From contig OZ345352.1 in NCBI GenBank assembly GCA_977006965.1, positions 4,464,001 to 4,528,000 on the forward strand: a DNA stretch of 64,000 nucleotides, given 5' to 3'. Position numbers and translations under genes: made by a program. The notes under the pieces are model-generated. The model made no database searches. It was not told the origin of the DNA and worked only from the letters and a program-made list of their open reading frames with translations. Of the stretch, positions 31,321 through 41,337 are shown one piece after another. Each line of letters opens with the position of its first letter. The stretch's first letter is position 1. This DNA is from Phymatolithon calcareum (lineage: Eukaryota > Rhodophyta > Florideophyceae > Hapalidiales).

Positions 31321-31827
31321 CTACAGGTCCAATACTGTGATGCATCTCTGCCCTCGTTTTTGTAGTTCCAGCGCCTTGAAGATTGCGAGCTCCGCACTCT
31401 TCCCTTTTTGAAATCCCAGCTGGATGTTGTGGTTCTTGTATCTATGACGGAGCATAATATCAATTGCGGACTTAGCAACCTTTCGGATCTGACTCAGCAC
31501 GGATATGGGTCGGAAATTTTTTGGATCGTCATGATCTCCTTTCTTGTGCAGCGGGACCAAGAAAGCTTTCATCCACGATGTTGGAAGTGTTCCGCATCTG
31601 CCGCAGACTGTCCATAGCTCAGAGACTAGGTCTGTACATTCCTCTTTCAACATTTCGGTCTTCACTCCGTTCAGGCCTGGGGCCTTTCTGGTTGGAGCTT
31701 TCAGGATTGCCAGTATGATAAGATTCCGTATTTGACGAGGACAGTCAAAATGCGAAGTTCTTGGTCGCCATGCTCCGACATCTCGGCATTTCTGGGACAC
31801 GTGGGCCGTGAACATATTTTTATGCAA
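31321..31827 (-). pseudogene. LINE-B reverse transcriptase, N-terminal half
   Basis: The minus frame contains TRKAPGLNGVKTEMLKEE (the conserved K-x-x-G-P/L-D/N-G block), MKAFLVPLHKKGDHDDPKNF, RPISVLSQIRKVAKSAIDIM, LGFQKGKSAELAIFKALE and RCITVLDL, then a TAG where Gln is expected, followed by AAYDTVPRQ. The same blocks are at 43.6-43.9 kb in the plus copy (SISLLSQVRKIIDAAIDSAI, FGFQKNTGTELAI). Clade not assigned. Confidence 0.75.
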
Positions 31828-31966
31828 TGGACGGCCGTTTACTTTTTCCTAGACGTTCTTCTTGTTCTCATCTTCTGCATTCGGGAAATTTGTTCAATTG
31901 CCTTGGACCCATCATTTTCCTCAAGATAATCTATGTATTCTTAATACTTCTGCCGCTTCCTTCTGT

Positions 31967-32810
31967 TCACCAGCTTGCGAACATGTTTACGACATTCCTC
32001 ATATCGCTTCCATGCCTCCTCTGTATCTTGCTCTTGAGCTTTCTTGTGCAGTTTCTTGCGTCATTTGCACTTCCGTATAGTTCCCGAACTTTTTCTTGTT
32101 TCTCGTCATGTCTCCAATGTTTAACTGATATTCGTGATTTTTGAGCTCTTTTATGGTTTTGGCGAGTCAGAAAACTTGTCGTCACTGGTCGATGCTGCGT
32201 ATTACCTGTCCAAACGCCTGTTGGTGAGCAGACTATTGCTCTCTCAATTCCTTTTGTTACGAAAAAGTCGATATTGCTCTTGACCCGCTTGGTTAGGAAG
32301 CTGAAACCTGTCAAAGTTCGGACATCCCAGTTATCTGCTGTTGTTCAACGGAAGAACTGGTTGCCTCTTCTATCTGAGCGGAGATCCCACCTTAGGTGCC
32401 GAGCGCTCCATTCGCCGCACACAATTGCCTTTCCTCGTGCATACGTATTGACGATGATCAGGCATTTCTCGGTTTCCGTTCTGGTTGCTGCCGGGGATAT
32501 GTAGACAGCTCCCACTTTTATCTCCCCCACTTGGGCGATAATCAGTTGAAAATTTGTCTCTGCAAACGGCTCCCACACTGCTTCCAAAAGAATAGCGAAA
32601 CCCCTCCAGAAATACGCCCCGTCTGTGGAGGCGGGCGTTTTGCGTTCATAGAGAAAAAATCAGATCGAATTTTCTCAAATGTGTCTCAGTTATTGCAGCG
32701 ATGTCCATTCTGTGGTTTTTTATCATTTTTTATATGTATGCTGGGGTCTCCGGAGAGCCTCCAACATTGAAGGTTGCCAAACGCCACTTTTTCTTAAATA
32801 GAATTTTCCG
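31967..32810 (-). pseudogene. LINE-B APE-type endonuclease
   Basis: The minus strand starts LATFNVGGSPETPAYI (about 32790), then MDIAAITETHLRKFDLI, LIIAQVGEIKVGAVYISPA, then AIVCGEWSARHLRWD (the G-D-x-N-x-x-H-x-x-W block, Asp changed to Glu). The last third is in 32314-31967 (FSFLTKRVKSNIDFFVTKGI, a T-x-x-S-x-I-D-F-like block). Stops interrupt it at several places. The plus copy at 43 kb lacks this domain almost entirely. Confidence 0.7.
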
Positions 32811-33980
32811 AGGTTACCTCTGGATGTGCCCCAAGAGTGTTTGGCGTCTTCTCATTTGTACTTCCAGGCTTAGTGCTAGATTCTTGCTCTGCCTCTTCAA
32901 GGCCAGAATGGACTATTTGGTGGCTGCTGATTTTCCTGGATTTTCTCCTGTGTCTGGGAGCTGCGGCTCTTCCGTTCCGCCGTGTATGTTTTCGGTTTGG
33001 GGTCTTGCGCTTTCTCGCCCACCAAGGCGGAGCTCTGGTGCCACCAGGGTACGTCTCTCCGCCGTCACGGCGCTTTCGACACATAGGTCGAAGAATCTTC
33101 TGTTGCAGCTTGCGACATGCCTTGGTACCATTCTCGGGCAACAATATTGTTTGACTTCGCTGCGCAATAGCGCGCTCGTCTCCTTATCTTTTCCATGTTT
33201 CTTTTCTGGACATCAAGAGCGTTTGATATCTGGCGGGTGTTTAGTGCATTCTCAAATGCGCTAAAGCTTGGCATGTGTGACATTTTCGCTGATCGAATGA
33301 GACTAATGATGTTCGGACTATCGACCTACCCCAGTCGGCTGGGTTGCGTTTTCTGGCCGAGAGCGTTCCTTCAATCTACGGTTCTCTTCCCTGAGCGTGA
33401 CCACTTCTGCTTTCAGGAGGGTTACCCGATTCACAGTGTCTGCATGTTCCATTTCAATCTCCTCCAACTTCTTCAATAGAATGTTGATGTCGATAGCACC
33501 TTTCTGAGATCTCTCTGGCTCTCTTTTTGTCTCCGAGTTCCAGTTCTTCTCGCCGCCTTGAGCTGATGGTACCGTCTGGTCAACAAACGACACAGAGTCA
33601 CTTCAACTCATCTTCGCCGGGCATTTGCTCCAATTAAGTAACAGAGGGATCGTGCAGTAGCCCCCAGTCATATTCAGTGTTCCCTTTCGCTTGCAAATAA
33701 AACACGGAAGCATGTTCCGAATCGATAGAAACGCTTGCCGAGTGGGGTTGTCTTTCACAGTTTGTGGATAGTTCTCTTTCAGTACGGCATCCTGTATGGA
33801 TGTGAGAGTGGTTTTCGTAGCACCTGCTCCCGGCTTCTTTCCGTTATTTTCTTGTCCTGACTGTGCACCGGCGGTCAATTCTTGACTCAAATTTTGGTTA
33901 TTTTTTGAGTATTTCCGTCTTCCGCCGTCGAGTTTCGACTTGCCCGGCGTCTCGATCTGCGACTTTCCTCCGTCACCCAA
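32794..33980 (-). pseudogene. LINE-B ORF1 protein: zinc motif, coiled coil, basic tail
   Basis: Three minus frames follow each other. 33980-33603 has a Gly/Lys/Gln-rich N-terminus and a cysteine motif PCFICKRKGTLNMTGGYC. 33593-33318 has a heptad-like coiled coil (LLKKLEEIEMEHADTVNRVT, LLKAEVVTLREENRRLKERS). 33144-32794 is basic and Pro/Arg-rich. A stop separates the first two and a frameshift the last. ORF1 proteins bind element RNA and multimerise through coiled coils; placing a cysteine finger ahead of the coiled coil is unusual. Confidence 0.6.
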
Positions 33981-34279
33981 GCCAGATCACGGTCTCGGTG
34001 GTCATTCGAGGTCTCAATTTCGCCTTCAGGTGGCATGGCGCTTTGCGCTTACAAAGCTAGAACCCTCCTTGGGAGCTTCCACGACAGAAACCTTCTATTC
34101 CGCTGCACCTGCTCGCGATCGCTGTTTGGCTCCATTCGGTCAAATCGACCGCTTCTTGGCTTCACTCTTTGGGGGCTCCTCTTCATTTGCAATCCCTGAT
34201 TGCAATCCCGAAGGAAATCTCAATCCATGAAGATTGCAATTGCGAGCAAGTAACTTAGAGGGCGATCAAATTCGCTCCC

Positions 34280-34669
34280 CTACTGCTGGTGCGCTCTCCT
34301 CATCTGTGGGCTGGCGAGTCGGCAGAGCACTCGCATCCGCTCCCTTCGATGTTCGGCATATTTTCCGAAAAGAGATCTGAAGAAAAGACCTTCTGCTTCT
34401 TCGATTACCGATAACAGATGTTTGGTGATCGCGGCGCGGCTTAGTCGTATACTGGCCTGATGAATGCTTTGAAAAGTCGGATGCATTTTTCTGTGTTGTA
34501 TCCTTTCCTTATCATGCCTAGGGTACTCTTTTGCGCCAAATATTTTGAATCGCTCCAGGAGTCGGTCGTCACGAATTCCGATCTTGTCAATTGTCGTACT
34601 GAGATATTCTGCAATTAGTGTTATTTGAACTTGCTCGTTCGCAATAGAAACTGTTGTCCAATTCTTCGA
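34280..34669 (-). mobile_element. LINE-B piece, C-terminal part of RT (left of the hAT element)
   Basis: The minus strand reads PKSKNWTTVSIANEQVQ and then MHPTFQSIHQASIRLSRAAI, continuing the RT that stops at 37359 on the other side of the hAT insertion. The junction is confirmed by the uninterrupted plus copy at 49.2-49.5 kb, which reads CSVILPSRRTGKQFLLANEE. It ends near 34280 next to the 5' end of the other LINE-B copy. Confidence 0.7.
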
Positions 34670-35098
34670 CTTGGGAGCACGCTTGGTACCAATATTATTT
34701 TTATTGTTTTTATTGCAATTTATTGCAATCTATTGCAATAAAGCCTTAATTGCCCTGAGAGGTGCTTATTGCAATAGTTATTGCAAAACGTGATGGCATA
34801 TGATCGAAAATCAAGGTACACCCTTGCCCCCCTCGGCGCTGGCAAGATAGTCGTACAGCGCTGCGGTAAAGGATCTGTAAGGGAAATTTACGGAAAAAGG
34901 TTATAGAAGCTCCCCACAAAGTTTACGTATTACCACCCGAATCTGCGGCATCCGATTACTGTCAGGAATTCTGCTCTGATAATTACAGACACGTCGACCG
35001 GCATTGACTCGGAAATTGCTCCTGAATGCTGTCTTGCTCATGCGATCTCTTGGATTTCACACTCCTGCGAATTGCTCTTCCGAAACACTACGTCCAGA

Positions 35099-37134
35099 AT
35101 GTCAAGCAACGGACGCAAACCAGGCCCGAAAGAAGTTATTGAGGTGCTAACGCAGAAGCTACGTGAAGAAGAACGCGATGTGCATTCTCGTAGAACCGGA
35201 ATAACACGCTATAAGGCGACTTTTAACATCCTTCTCTGCCCGAAAGGTGCTGACTGCCGAGATAATGGTGAAATCGCTTTTGAAAAAGGAAAGGGGTATT
35301 CATTCATTCATTCTGCCTTTTCCCCTAATGGGTCTGGGAGCGATTCGAGGGTCTGAGTTTTTTCCACTCTATTCTATTGTTAGCGAGCTGGACTGCGGTT
35401 TGGACGTCTAGGCTAGGTAGGTCACCAAAGATTGGTGGAATAACTTACAGCTTCCAGAATGCTTTCTCTGCCTCCTGCACTCCCCTTTCGGGGCGCGTCC
35501 CCCGCAGCAACCGAGGGGATCCTGTGCCGCGCGCGAGTGCGTGCATTACAGGACAGGAAGATCTAGGAAAGGGGTATTCTAACCCATACAGCCACCTGAA
35601 GAGTTGCACATCTGGAGGAAGCGAAGATCATCTTTTTCAGGTCTACAGAGATGCGCTGGCCACTCTACGCCGCCGCTAAGCAAGCTCGTTTATCGCCACT
35701 CACTCACCAATGACATTTCTCGCAACTGACAAGGAGAAGGCCATATACGGGTACATTAGACTTGTCATCTATATGTCATTGCCTGTTTCACATGTTCAAA
35801 GCGAGGAATATCGCAAGTTTTCGTGCTTCCGTGAGAATTTCTCAACTCGGATATTCAAAGAGACACTATTCAAGCTCGTTGAGCTCGTCGAACTGCGAAT
35901 CAGAGACGATATTGCTGATACCAAAGGAGCCATTATGCACGATGGCTGGACCGCCAATGGGACACATTACTTGGGTGTATACGGCTTGTTCATGAGATGT
36001 GTGAAGATGCTGGAAAGAGGCAAGGCGCGCGAGAATGAAGAGCTCGCTATTGTGCTTCTGTCTGTGAGTCCTATTGCGAAAGTAGAAGATGATGATGTTC
36101 AAAGAGGCATGTCGCATCTTGAAACCGCTACATTCAACGCACACGCTCACGTGCGTCAACTAAAAGACGTGTTCGACTTCTTCGGAGTTAACGTGCATAC
36201 GTACGCAGTTTGTCCGGCTGCCGACAACTGCAATGTTAACAATTCAATGGCTAGGATTATGTAAATCGGTCATGTTAGCTGTGCTAGTCATAAGCTCAAC
36301 CTAGAGGTGAACAAGATGGTTGTCAGTGATGATAGACTCCAAGCAGCGATAGACTCAGTGCATGCAACGATGAAGGACTGCAAAAAATTGAAGAACCGAG
36401 CAACATTACGCAACCTTACTGAATTGGATCCAGTTATGAATAATGAGCCGCGTTGGTCCGGAAAGTATCATATGCTCCAGCGATTCAACCGCATACGCGA
36501 GCAGTTAATCGACGCGGCAAAGGCGGAAGGAGCAACGATAACTATGGACGAGAGCGAGCAGTTCCGCAACAGATCTATGACGTACGCAAGTCAGTTTAAG
36601 CAAATCAACCAGGTAACTCTGGAACTACAGAAGCGCGGTGCTTCGTTGTCGGACTGTCGCTTAGCTCTTGATGAGTTAATTTCAGCAGTGGAGCAGTGCA
36701 AGTACGATGTCAACTCACAATTATACCGATGTCAGCTTGGAAAACACTACATAGCATCACGTGCATCAATTGTGTGTGACCCAGCATTCTAGTCGGGAGT
36801 TGTTAAGATACAGCGGGGTGAGTCCGATACTATGACAAATGAAGAGAAGGATGCATGCAAGAAGCTCAAACTGGAACACGATGACGGTATATCAAGCTCA
36901 ATCGGCGGATCGGCTGGAGGCCAGCTGTCGATGGCGGAAAGAATTGCCGTAAAAAAGCGCAAGCGTGCCGAAGTCCATTAGACTTATATAAATTGCGACT
37001 TTATTCTTGGATCAACTGCCGAGGTGGAGAGGCTTTGGTCGATGGCCAAGAATGTTTTAACAGACAATCGCAAGAGCATGACACCGTTATTACTAGAAGC
37101 CCTGCTGTTTCTTAAAGAGAACAAAGGTTACTGA
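35099..37134 (+). pseudogene. hAT transposase with BED finger, broken
   Basis: It starts at ATG 35099 (MSSNGRKPGPKEVIEVL). BED-type finger: CPKGADC and, after a 264-bp insertion, YSNPYSHLKSC. The RNase H-like core has MHDGWTANGTHYLGVYGLF (first catalytic Asp, 35938-35990), CPAADNCNVNNSMARI (second Asp) and CASHKLNLEV. Next are the NEPRWSGKYHMLQRFNRI block (hAT RW motif) and, near the end, AEVERLWSMAKNVLTD and TPLLLEALLFLKENKGY, the C-terminal dimerisation region. In-frame stops lie at 36262, 36790 and about 36980, so it is dead, but all domains are present in order. The family excises and reinserts elements with 8-bp duplications. Confidence 0.85.
35302..35565 (-). mobile_element. 264-bp insertion with 14-bp duplication in the hAT transposase (SINE-like)
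   Basis: A perfect 14-bp repeat GGAAAGGGGTATTC flanks it (35288-35301 and 35566-35579). Removing one repeat plus the insert restores the finger reading EKGKGYSNPYSHLK. The left side has an (ATTC)n run, i.e. a (GAAT)n tail if read on the minus strand, typical of LINE-machinery insertion. No RT coding was seen. It may be a SINE or a short LINE 3' end; no second copy in the window. Confidence 0.65.
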
Positions 37135-37358
37135 GACGAGCAGTCGGTCTCCGTGGCGATGAACACTGCCCGGAGCGCAAGAGTGACCGAACGCGTGAGT
37201 GAAGACATGAATTAGATTCCGTTATTGCAATTGATATCGGAAGAATGGTCAGATATTGCAATTGCTATTGCCTTCAACCTTGCATTATTGGTATTGCAAT
37301 TGCTATTGCATCATGTGCCCGAATAAATAATAATATTGGTACTATCCCTGCTTGGGAG

Positions 37359-37700
37359 TATGACGGAACACTGTCGGGTTGACCAAGTCATTCGATAGAC
37401 ATGTGCCCATTCGGAGCATCCATTCAGCACTTCCTGGAGCTCGTCTTCATTCTTCGCCATTAGTATGACGTCGTCACCAAACATATTCAATCGAAGACTC
37501 GCATTAGAATCGTTGAAGTTCATGGACGTGATCCTTTCAGTGAAGGTGTCCATTAGAATGTTGAACAGCGTGGGGCTAATAGTGGATCCCTGTAGTATTC
37601 CACGCTCGATTATACCTCGTGTTCTTTCACCGTGAAGAGGGTCTTCTGCAGAGAGAGCGTGGCCAAAGATGCCACGTTCGCTGATAATCTGAGGTCAATT
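37359..37700 (-). mobile_element. LINE-B piece, RT palm (right of the hAT element)
   Basis: The minus frame at 37553-37359 contains MDTFTERITSMNFNDSNASL and MFGDDVILMAKNEDELQEVL (the (F/Y)xDD motif as GDD) and ends in CSVILPSR exactly at the hAT insertion. A GSTISPTLFNILM-like block precedes it. It belongs to the same copy as 34280-34669. Confidence 0.7.
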
Positions 37701-37959
37701 TCTCGCCTTAATACCTCTCGTGGTACCGATCCTATGCTGACTTCAAGTCAAGTACAGCTTTCGTTTATCTTCCTTGTTTTATGCCTGCATTATAACGGAG
37801 TAGGGCTCTTTCTGTGCCTTTTTGAGGTTGAAATTCCATTTTTGATATCCACCGATGACTCGAATATTTTGCGAGCGCGCGACAACAGCGAATTCGGTTT
37901 GTAGCTTATTATGTCGTTGACGTCATCTATGCCTCCTAGATCTACGTTAGTGAATAAAA

Positions 37960-38289
37960 ATCTTTGAGCTCATCTTCAAAACGTGTCAAAGTTTTTGGAT
38001 CCAGACTCCTTACTGTTGAGGGACGAATGAGTTAGAACAGTGCGGCGGTTGGTTCCCCATCTGTGAATTGTTCCTACGATGGTCTTCCACGTTTCATGGT
38101 GAGACAGTCATCCGCTTCCGAATCAAACTTGAGCAACCTTCCTCTTAGCACTCAAATCTTCTCCTGCAGGAAAGAAAATTTTGTAATCAGCGCGAGTGCT
38201 CAGATGTAAAATGTTGATTCTTCCTTGGAAGCAGATTCTCCCTCTGTGATGTGATTCTTCTCTACTAAAAATGAGGGGTGAAACTGCTT
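37960..38289 (-). mobile_element. Gypsy fragment: start of Gag, leader and partial LTR
   Basis: A diverged match to 29750-30050. The segments CTCCTGCAGGAAAG, TGTAATCA, GAAACTGCTTAA and a CAGTGCGGCGGTTGGTT word occur in the same order. It carries only the Gag N-terminus, the leader and the first part of the LTR, then passes into repeat S. It is an older member of the same gypsy family. Confidence 0.6.
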
Positions 38290-38625
38290 AAGAAGAAGAA
38301 CGGAAGATTTTTATTTAAAGTTATCAACGCATCTGCTAGCGCTTGGGGAAAATTTCCTACTGCCAAGAGGTTTTAGCTGGATTCTGTCTATGGAAGAGTT
38401 TCTTTTCCTGTTGGGGTAATGCGATTCAGTGGACTACAAAAACCCATCTCTCGTCTCCGGCAAACTGCTTAAGAAGAAGAAGAAAGGTATATTTTTATTT
38501 AAAAGTTTCCAATGCACCTGCTGACGCTTGGGGCAACTTTCCTAGTGCGAAGAGGTTTTGGCTAGATTCTCTCTATGGAAAAGATTTTTTTCTTGTTGGT
38601 GTAACACGATTCAGTGGAATACTGT
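38290..38625 (+). repeat. Repeat S, two tandem copies (about 165 bp each)
   Basis: Units at about 38290-38460 and 38465-38625 share GCGCTTGGGG/GACGCTTGGGG, a CTATGGAA-A-AG-TTT-TTTTC run and CGATTCAGTGGA. Each unit begins with CTGCTTAAGAAGAAGAA, a sequence also found at the LTR boundary just before. This suggests that S extends an LTR variant and was tandemly duplicated. A third copy is at 11857-12010. Confidence 0.6.
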
Positions 38626-38639
38626 GCCTGCTTCTTTCA

Positions 38640-39800
38640 TCCTCACTGCTTGGTGCGGTAGACCGTTCTTGGCAAATGTAATTCTCCTAGCGCGGCGCTC
38701 TTCTTGTTGTTCCCAGGCTAGTCGTAGGGCACTCTTTATATCGGAATCTAGGTCACCAATTCGTGCAATTTCTGGCACCGCTGTCTCCACAAAGGTCGCT
38801 TACGAACAAGAACAAATGCGAGACTACCGGACATGGCACAAAACGGACAAGGACAGAAAACGAAAAATCGATGTTGATTTGAAAGAAAATCCGAACCCTG
38901 TCGTCCAAATTAAGTCGAAAACATAGAGTCTCTATGTTTTCCTTTTTGGCTGGTTCCCTCGCACAACCCCTCGGTGTATGTTGGCAACTAAGACAAACAA
39001 ACAACGAAGCAGCTTAAAACAGTTCATCTTAACCTAACAAAGCAGTCCAGTAAGAGTTATGGAGGACTCCATAGCCGGAGAGTAAGTCCTCTTTAAACAC
39101 GACTACACATTGTGGCCAATTTTTAGACCGCTTCGAGGACTTCTTCTTGCATGAAGTTATGGTCGCTTGCATATAGAACAGTTGCAAATTAAAATAGATT
39201 CCAAAGATCTCTCTTTAATGCATCGTTCTCTAACTGCACGGTTCTAATCTTCATAGGACTTGAAGGTATCTTGGAAAATTTCTACAGGTTCTTGAACTAG
39301 GGACTTGATGATGAAGAAAGACATGCACTTGGATGAGAATGAAATTTGGAAGCCCTTAGACATAAACGGCTTGCCGAAAATTGAAGGTTTGCGCGTAGGT
39401 CTAACAGGTCTCAAAAGATCGATTGTTCCGGCTGACGGACTGGAGATAAAAGTGCTTCCGATACTTAGGAATGTATCACTGGAAGATACACTGTCTCGCC
39501 TAAGCCGGGAGTTCGTGTTGTCCATTTCCAGCTTCGTTTCATCATCTCGGTGGAGTTGCAATAGCAAACTGACTAAATCCATATATCAAATGTATGTGCT
39601 ATAGCACTTCAGGGCTCACTCTCAACTTGCATGTCAGATAGTCGTTTGTTACAGTATTAGGAAACCGACGGTAAGAAATTTTTCCGTGACAGACACATGT
39701 TCTATTCTCCAATTGACCGGCGTTCGAATGTGCCGATCAAGCAAGTATAGGAATGTCGAGAGCGTCGGAGAACGCTAAGGCAAGTGTATGCATCACGCAG
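38640..39800. other. Spacer with short unassigned frames
   Basis: Frames at 38558-38926 (plus) and 39305-39604 (plus, about 99 codons, starting MMMKKDMHLDENEIWKPLDI) are open but match nothing recognisable, and no partner exons were seen. Either could be the relic of a gene. No element ends were found. Confidence 0.3.
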
Positions 39801-39821
39801 AATACATGACATATCCCCATT

Positions 39822-40540
39822 GTTGCCGTCAAGCTTCTAAATAGAGATAAAGACCTTGCCTTAATGGCATTCGAAAGGTTCGCATCGTCATGCATTCATT
39901 TGTTCATCGAAAACAGGGCATAGACTACGATGTTGAGCTTTCTGATTAAGAAACACATATTTTCAAGAGTGCATAGGAGTGGGCTATATCCCTTATTTCG
40001 AAAAGGCGTTGCTCTGAAGTCCCGACTGTATAGGTTCACTAATTGGTTTCTGGCATTCAAGACTTTCTCTTGGAGATCCATTCAGCTGTACGTGATATTG
40101 CATTCTTTTGGGTGGTACTTGGCGTGACCTTACAGTAATAATAGAATATAATGTATGAGAACAGACATGAGAGCATTGCATCGCACGCGTGTGATCCTCC
40201 ATCTTGAAGTGTTTTCGTACCCACCGTTGAAATATGCACATGAAATTACGTAGAGGAAATCTAGAACACTTGATGGGAATTAGAGAGGCTTTATTAAGTT
40301 CGCATTTCACAGCGATGCCTTTTCTCATGGATGGACATGTCCCACTGCTAAGATCTCAAGTATATTTCATATTTTATTTAGAATAGAAGGCTTAGTACTC
40401 ATGCAAGGGGCATGCACTGTAATTATTAGAGAGCACACCTTTTCTACAATCGTCGTATGCATCCATGCGAGAAGAAGCTTCTGAGGTTTTCAAGGCAATG
40501 GGTAATATTATTTTATCCTGTTCTACAATTTGACGGCAAC
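39822..40540. repeat. Fold-back family, copy 2, both ends visible (about 719 bp)
   Basis: The left end GTTGCCGTCAAGCTTCTA and the right end TTCTACAATTTGACGGCAAC are inverted. The arms remain alignable inward for about 200 bases (an AGGAGTGGGCTAT / GGACATGTCCCACT-like pairing and a TTCACAGCGATGCC segment). The centre is AT-rich and non-coding. Related arms occur at 20741, 50343 and 59955. It is probably a MITE with long inverted repeats; no clear target duplication. Confidence 0.6.
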
Positions 40541-40699
40541 GATATAAATACCTTGCGATACTCAATCTTAATCAAATACAGTGTGTTTCAAGCTTTTTGA
40601 TGTAAGCTTCGCATAGCCTGTATTTTCGATAATACACACCCATTCGGTAATCTGAAGACGGCCCTTGTCATCTAGAAGATGATGCACGGCATAACCAAC

Positions 40700-40957
40700 G
40701 ATAACGATTATATAATTTACAGAGGGACCCGATCCCCGATCGGTCCAGAAAGTGTGGCAGGCGAAATGCGCGCAGAAGGGAAGGCAAGTGTAACGGAACC
40801 GCAAGAGCCGTGATAAGCAGAACGAGGCGCATTGAAGCGTGTATTTTTGACCTCGAATGGAGACCGAGGACGCGGGAGACGACCAAGGAGGAACTTAGAC
40901 GAACTACCGGCGGAAAAATCGACCCGGACGAAATTCGACGCCGGGACAAAAAATAAT
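40700..40957 (+). other. Open plus-strand frame at the LINE-B 5' end
   Basis: An open frame ends in an Arg/Lys/Glu-rich tail (RPRTRETTKEELRRTTGGK, DPDEIRRRDKK) at the stop near 40957. No start codon is assignable and no family is recognised. It may belong to LINE-B or to the target sequence. Reported because the charged tail looks like real protein. Confidence 0.3.
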
Positions 40958-41337
40958 TAAATCAAGCATTATTATTCGAAATATGAAACAAAGAGCAGAG
41001 GCCCCCAAAGGCCCAGTCCTCGGCCCCCACCCTTGCGAGGCAAGCTCGCAGGGAAACGCGGGCAACACCACCGTCCCTCACACGAGAAGAAGCTGACAAC
41101 GAAATCGACCCTAAGAATATAACCCCCTGTGCTACACCCGTGCTACACCCAAAGGAGATGATGAAAAATGAACTAGCGACCCAGAACGAAGACAATATCC
41201 ACGTGACGCCAGAAGAAGGAAACCAAGATAACTTGAAGAAACTCGAGCCTCACCCAGCACTTGAACCCACTACCATGACCCCCAAGAATCTCTCAAACAA
41301 GAACGCCCCGACCTGAACCAGAGATCCAGCTCGCCAC

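Larger units (their letters stand above)
31250..34260 (-). mobile_element. LINE-B retrotransposon, minus copy, 3'-truncated in RT
   Basis: Read on the minus strand the order is leader (about 34260-34000), ORF1 (33980-32794), APE-type endonuclease (about 32800-31970) and the first half of RT, ending near 31250 after an AAYDTVPRQ segment. The RT catalytic FADD region and 3' end are absent. It differs from LINE-A in sequence and in having a separate ORF1. The 5' side lies just after the 3' side of another LINE-B piece (34280-34669). Confidence 0.7.
34678..37350 (+). mobile_element. Complete hAT transposon (2,673 bp) inserted in LINE-B
   Basis: The 8-bp duplication CTTGGGAG is at 34670-34677 and 37351-37358. 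Inverted ends share GGTACCAATATTATT and the right end closes with the canonical CCCTG; the left terminal bases are altered (CACGC...). Both subterminal regions carry many TATTGCAA/TTGCAATA words (34710-34800 and 37220-37310). It carries a plus-strand hAT transposase gene with stops and a 264-bp insertion. Removing it rejoins LINE-B codons. Confidence 0.9.
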
